A stretch of DNA of 64,000 nucleotides from Doryteuthis pealeii (Eukaryota > Mollusca > Cephalopoda > Myopsida > Loliginidae): NCBI GenBank assembly GCA_023376005.1, contig CM042157.1:53702012-53766011 (forward strand). Reading direction: 5' to 3'. Below are positions 62,325-64,000 of this stretch, in pieces. The notes beneath the pieces are model-generated. The model did not search any database. It was not told the origin of the DNA and saw only the letters and a program-made list of their open reading frames with translations. Numbering within the stretch: the stretch's first letter is position 1; every line of letters starts with the position of its first letter. The translations under genes and the position numbers were made by a program.

Positions 62325-62325
62325 G

Positions 62326-62755
62326 ATTAATTGATTTTAACGGCATGACAACCCGTCTGGGGTTATTTTATGTCTAAAGGTTAGGGAATCGCATTTATTG
62401 TAAGTTTATATTTACATCTTTGTGCAATAATTTCTTAAGAGGTATTTTTTAACTCTCTGATGCTATATCCCAAATACATGTACTTTCGACCTCGTTAGTC
62501 ATTGTTGAGAATGGTACGACCACGCCGTATAGTATACGATGTAGTCTGTGATCATTAAATGTTATATTTTTAACATCACATTAACTGCATGGGATGAACA
62601 CACTCATTCAAAACATTCAACGATCTCAGAATATATCGATACGGCGTGATACATAAAGTATTCCTATTTAATTCAAATAATTTGCACGTAGTTGTATGGT
62701 TTCCAGTATTCCTATCTAATACTAATACTTATAGGTTTCAAAAGAAGCAAACAAT
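62326..62755 (+). repeat. Family A head and VNTR, no body
   Basis: TTAATTGATTTTAACGGCAT, GACAACCCGTCTGGGGTTAT, GGTTAGGGAATCGCATTTAT, then ~180 bp of foreign sequence, then VNTR TAGTTGTATGGTTTCCAGTA, TTCCTATCTAATACTAATAC. Confidence 0.75.
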
Positions 62756-62884
62756 ATCCCACAGAAGCTATTACTGATGTAAACTACGCATAGGATTTTG
62801 CACTTCCCACAAATATACCTGTTCAAGTCAAATTGCTACATAGCCTGTAGCAGGCAGCAAGAAGCATCGATCTCTACGTTGACT

Positions 62885-63310
62885 CATCTACAGAGGGGCA
62901 AGACTCCCCCCCCCCACCAAGGTGTGTCCTAGGTATGACTCTAACCTTGCACTGGTGGTGAGCTCTGGAGTGTGGAATATGCCTTCTTGGCAATTACTCC
63001 CATATCCATTCTAACACGAAGTGGTGTATACCTGTTTGAATCCTGTCTATGGGTCAAATAGTTTTGTCTAAAAATGAATTGTATTAGATGGAAATACTTG
63101 ATACTATATAACTGTATGCAAATTATTTGTATTAGATAGGAATACTTGATATCATTTTGAGCAAAAAAACAAAAAAAAAAACAGAAGAAAGAACTCTTAA
63201 GGAACAACTACATTAAAATATAAATATAAACGTAAAATGAACGCAGTTCCCTAACCTGTAGGCATAAAATAATCCTCTACGTTTTGACATACCGTTAAAA
63301 TTAATCAACG
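62885..63310 (-). repeat. Family A element, full length
   Basis: Reverse: AAGGTGTGTCCTAGGTATGA, GGAGTGTGGAATATGCC, AATTACTCCCATATCC, CTATGGGTCAAATAG, two VNTR units (TTAGATGGAAATACTTGATA; TTAGATAGGAATACTTGATA), TCCCTAACCTGTAGGCATAA, GACATACCGTTAAAATTAAT. Confidence 0.85.
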
Positions 63311-63397
63311 TCTCCACTAGAAAAAAAATATCACTATATATAAGATCCCATACACTCAACAAGTTTCGCAAACAAGCATCGAATAAAATTCTAACGT

Positions 63398-63408
63398 GGA
63401 TATATATA

Positions 63409-63446
<38 letters not shown>
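63398..63446. repeat. (TA)n microsatellite
   Basis: TA run with one TAT break. Confidence 0.95.
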
Positions 63447-64000
63447 GAACTTCATATTCTGATATGCATAAAGAAATCTTTCGGTTTCATTAATCTAATA
63501 TTTTCCCAGCGACTGAAGAATTTTTAAGAACATTAAGTGTAACAAGCCCTATAGAGAGACGCGAACTTTTATTGCATTTTTAGAGCTGCAAAGTCTTAAA
63601 AAATAATAATAAAGAAAAAAATAAGTTTAGTAATAATTTTTCCCTCATCTCATATTCCAGATAAGCCCTTTTTAATTTTTCAATCATTGAAACAAAAAAA
63701 ACAAAACAAAAAAAAAGACAATAAATGTAGGACATCAATGCATTAAGTTGTGCGGGAGTAGTGTGTCACAACTTACGAGTTTTCGAGTTTTTGACTTTTT
63801 TTTACTCTGTGTTGAGTGATAAAATTTAAGGTACGAACAACCTTCAGATACGCTTATGTTAATAAGTTCATTAATAACATTTAAGTTTTCAGATTTAGTA
63901 CGCTAAAGAAAAATATTATTTATGAAAAAATAGATATTAAAACATATCACAACACATATTATATATATATATCATATATTATCTTTTCAGCTAGTATATT
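63447..64000. other. Unassigned AT-rich sequence
   Basis: No recognised feature to the end of the window, apart from a short TA run at 63,960. Confidence 0.4.

Overview
The window looks like AT-rich, repeat-saturated nuclear DNA from an animal. I see no intact protein-coding gene in it. The evidence for an animal is: LINE fossils of several clades, Penelope-like (PLE) and GIY-YIG retroelement fragments, a miniature mariner, tRNA-derived SINEs, 5S-rRNA-derived sequences, and very abundant (TA)n, (CA)n, (GA)n and (TTC)n microsatellites. The mix, and the resemblance of the LINE peptides to retroelements I know from cephalopods and other lophotrochozoans, suggests a mollusc, possibly a cephalopod. 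That is inference, not proof. Nearly every long open frame is either simple repeat or a decayed retroelement.

Layout. 0.56-1.98 kb: a (TA)n satellite punctuated by ATTCTCAT. 2.3-4.9 kb: unclassified repeats (families A and E), a scrambled LINE and a 5S-like piece. 4.9-7.3 kb: an internally deleted LINE, then a PLE remnant between inverted arms, then a candidate hammerhead ribozyme. 7.7-10.2 kb: a 2.5-kb polypurine tract with an internal ~85-bp tandem repeat. 10.5-16.7 kb: fold-back family E copies, 5S-like sequence, SINEs, LINE 3' ends, a mini-mariner and a GIY-YIG-type fragment. 18-20 kb: two LINE tails of the restriction-like-endonuclease (RLE) type. 20.7-21.8 kb: a TA/TG satellite. 22-33.6 kb: families A and G, SINEs and more LINE tails. 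33.8-34.5 kb: (CA)n arrays punctuated by a recurring AT-rich unit. 34.6-41.5 kb: SINEs, a PLE N-terminal fragment, a near-perfect 70-bp palindrome and a duplicated (TA)n-unit-(TC)n cassette. 42.5-45.6 kb: an RLE LINE whose RT thumb region has expanded into a 61-bp minisatellite, next to a CR1/Jockey-type LINE. 46-64 kb: families A, B, C and G, a 0.6-kb fold-back element (50.2-50.8 kb), a large inverted repeat (55.65-57.44 kb) and long GA tracts.

Repeat names used here. Family A: a hairpin head (GGCAT...ATGCC), a central ~45-55-bp variable tandem repeat and a 3' body. Family B: tRNA-like SINE with B-box GTTCGATTC. Family C: tRNA-like SINE with B-box GTTCAAATCC. Family D: SINE with a clear tRNA A-box. 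Family E: AT-rich fold-back element. Family G: a >=570-bp unclassified repeat. Family X: a repeat carrying a CTGA-hairpin-GAAA motif. Family J: a short ~80-bp repeat. The genes do not work together in any pathway. The biology here is mobile-element turnover: nested insertions, deletion derivatives, template-switch palindromes and microsatellite birth. The most novel signals are the 5S-derived repeats, the hammerhead candidate, the LINE-derived 61-bp minisatellite, family A with its internal VNTR, and the long inverted repeats. All boundaries are approximate because alignments were made by eye.
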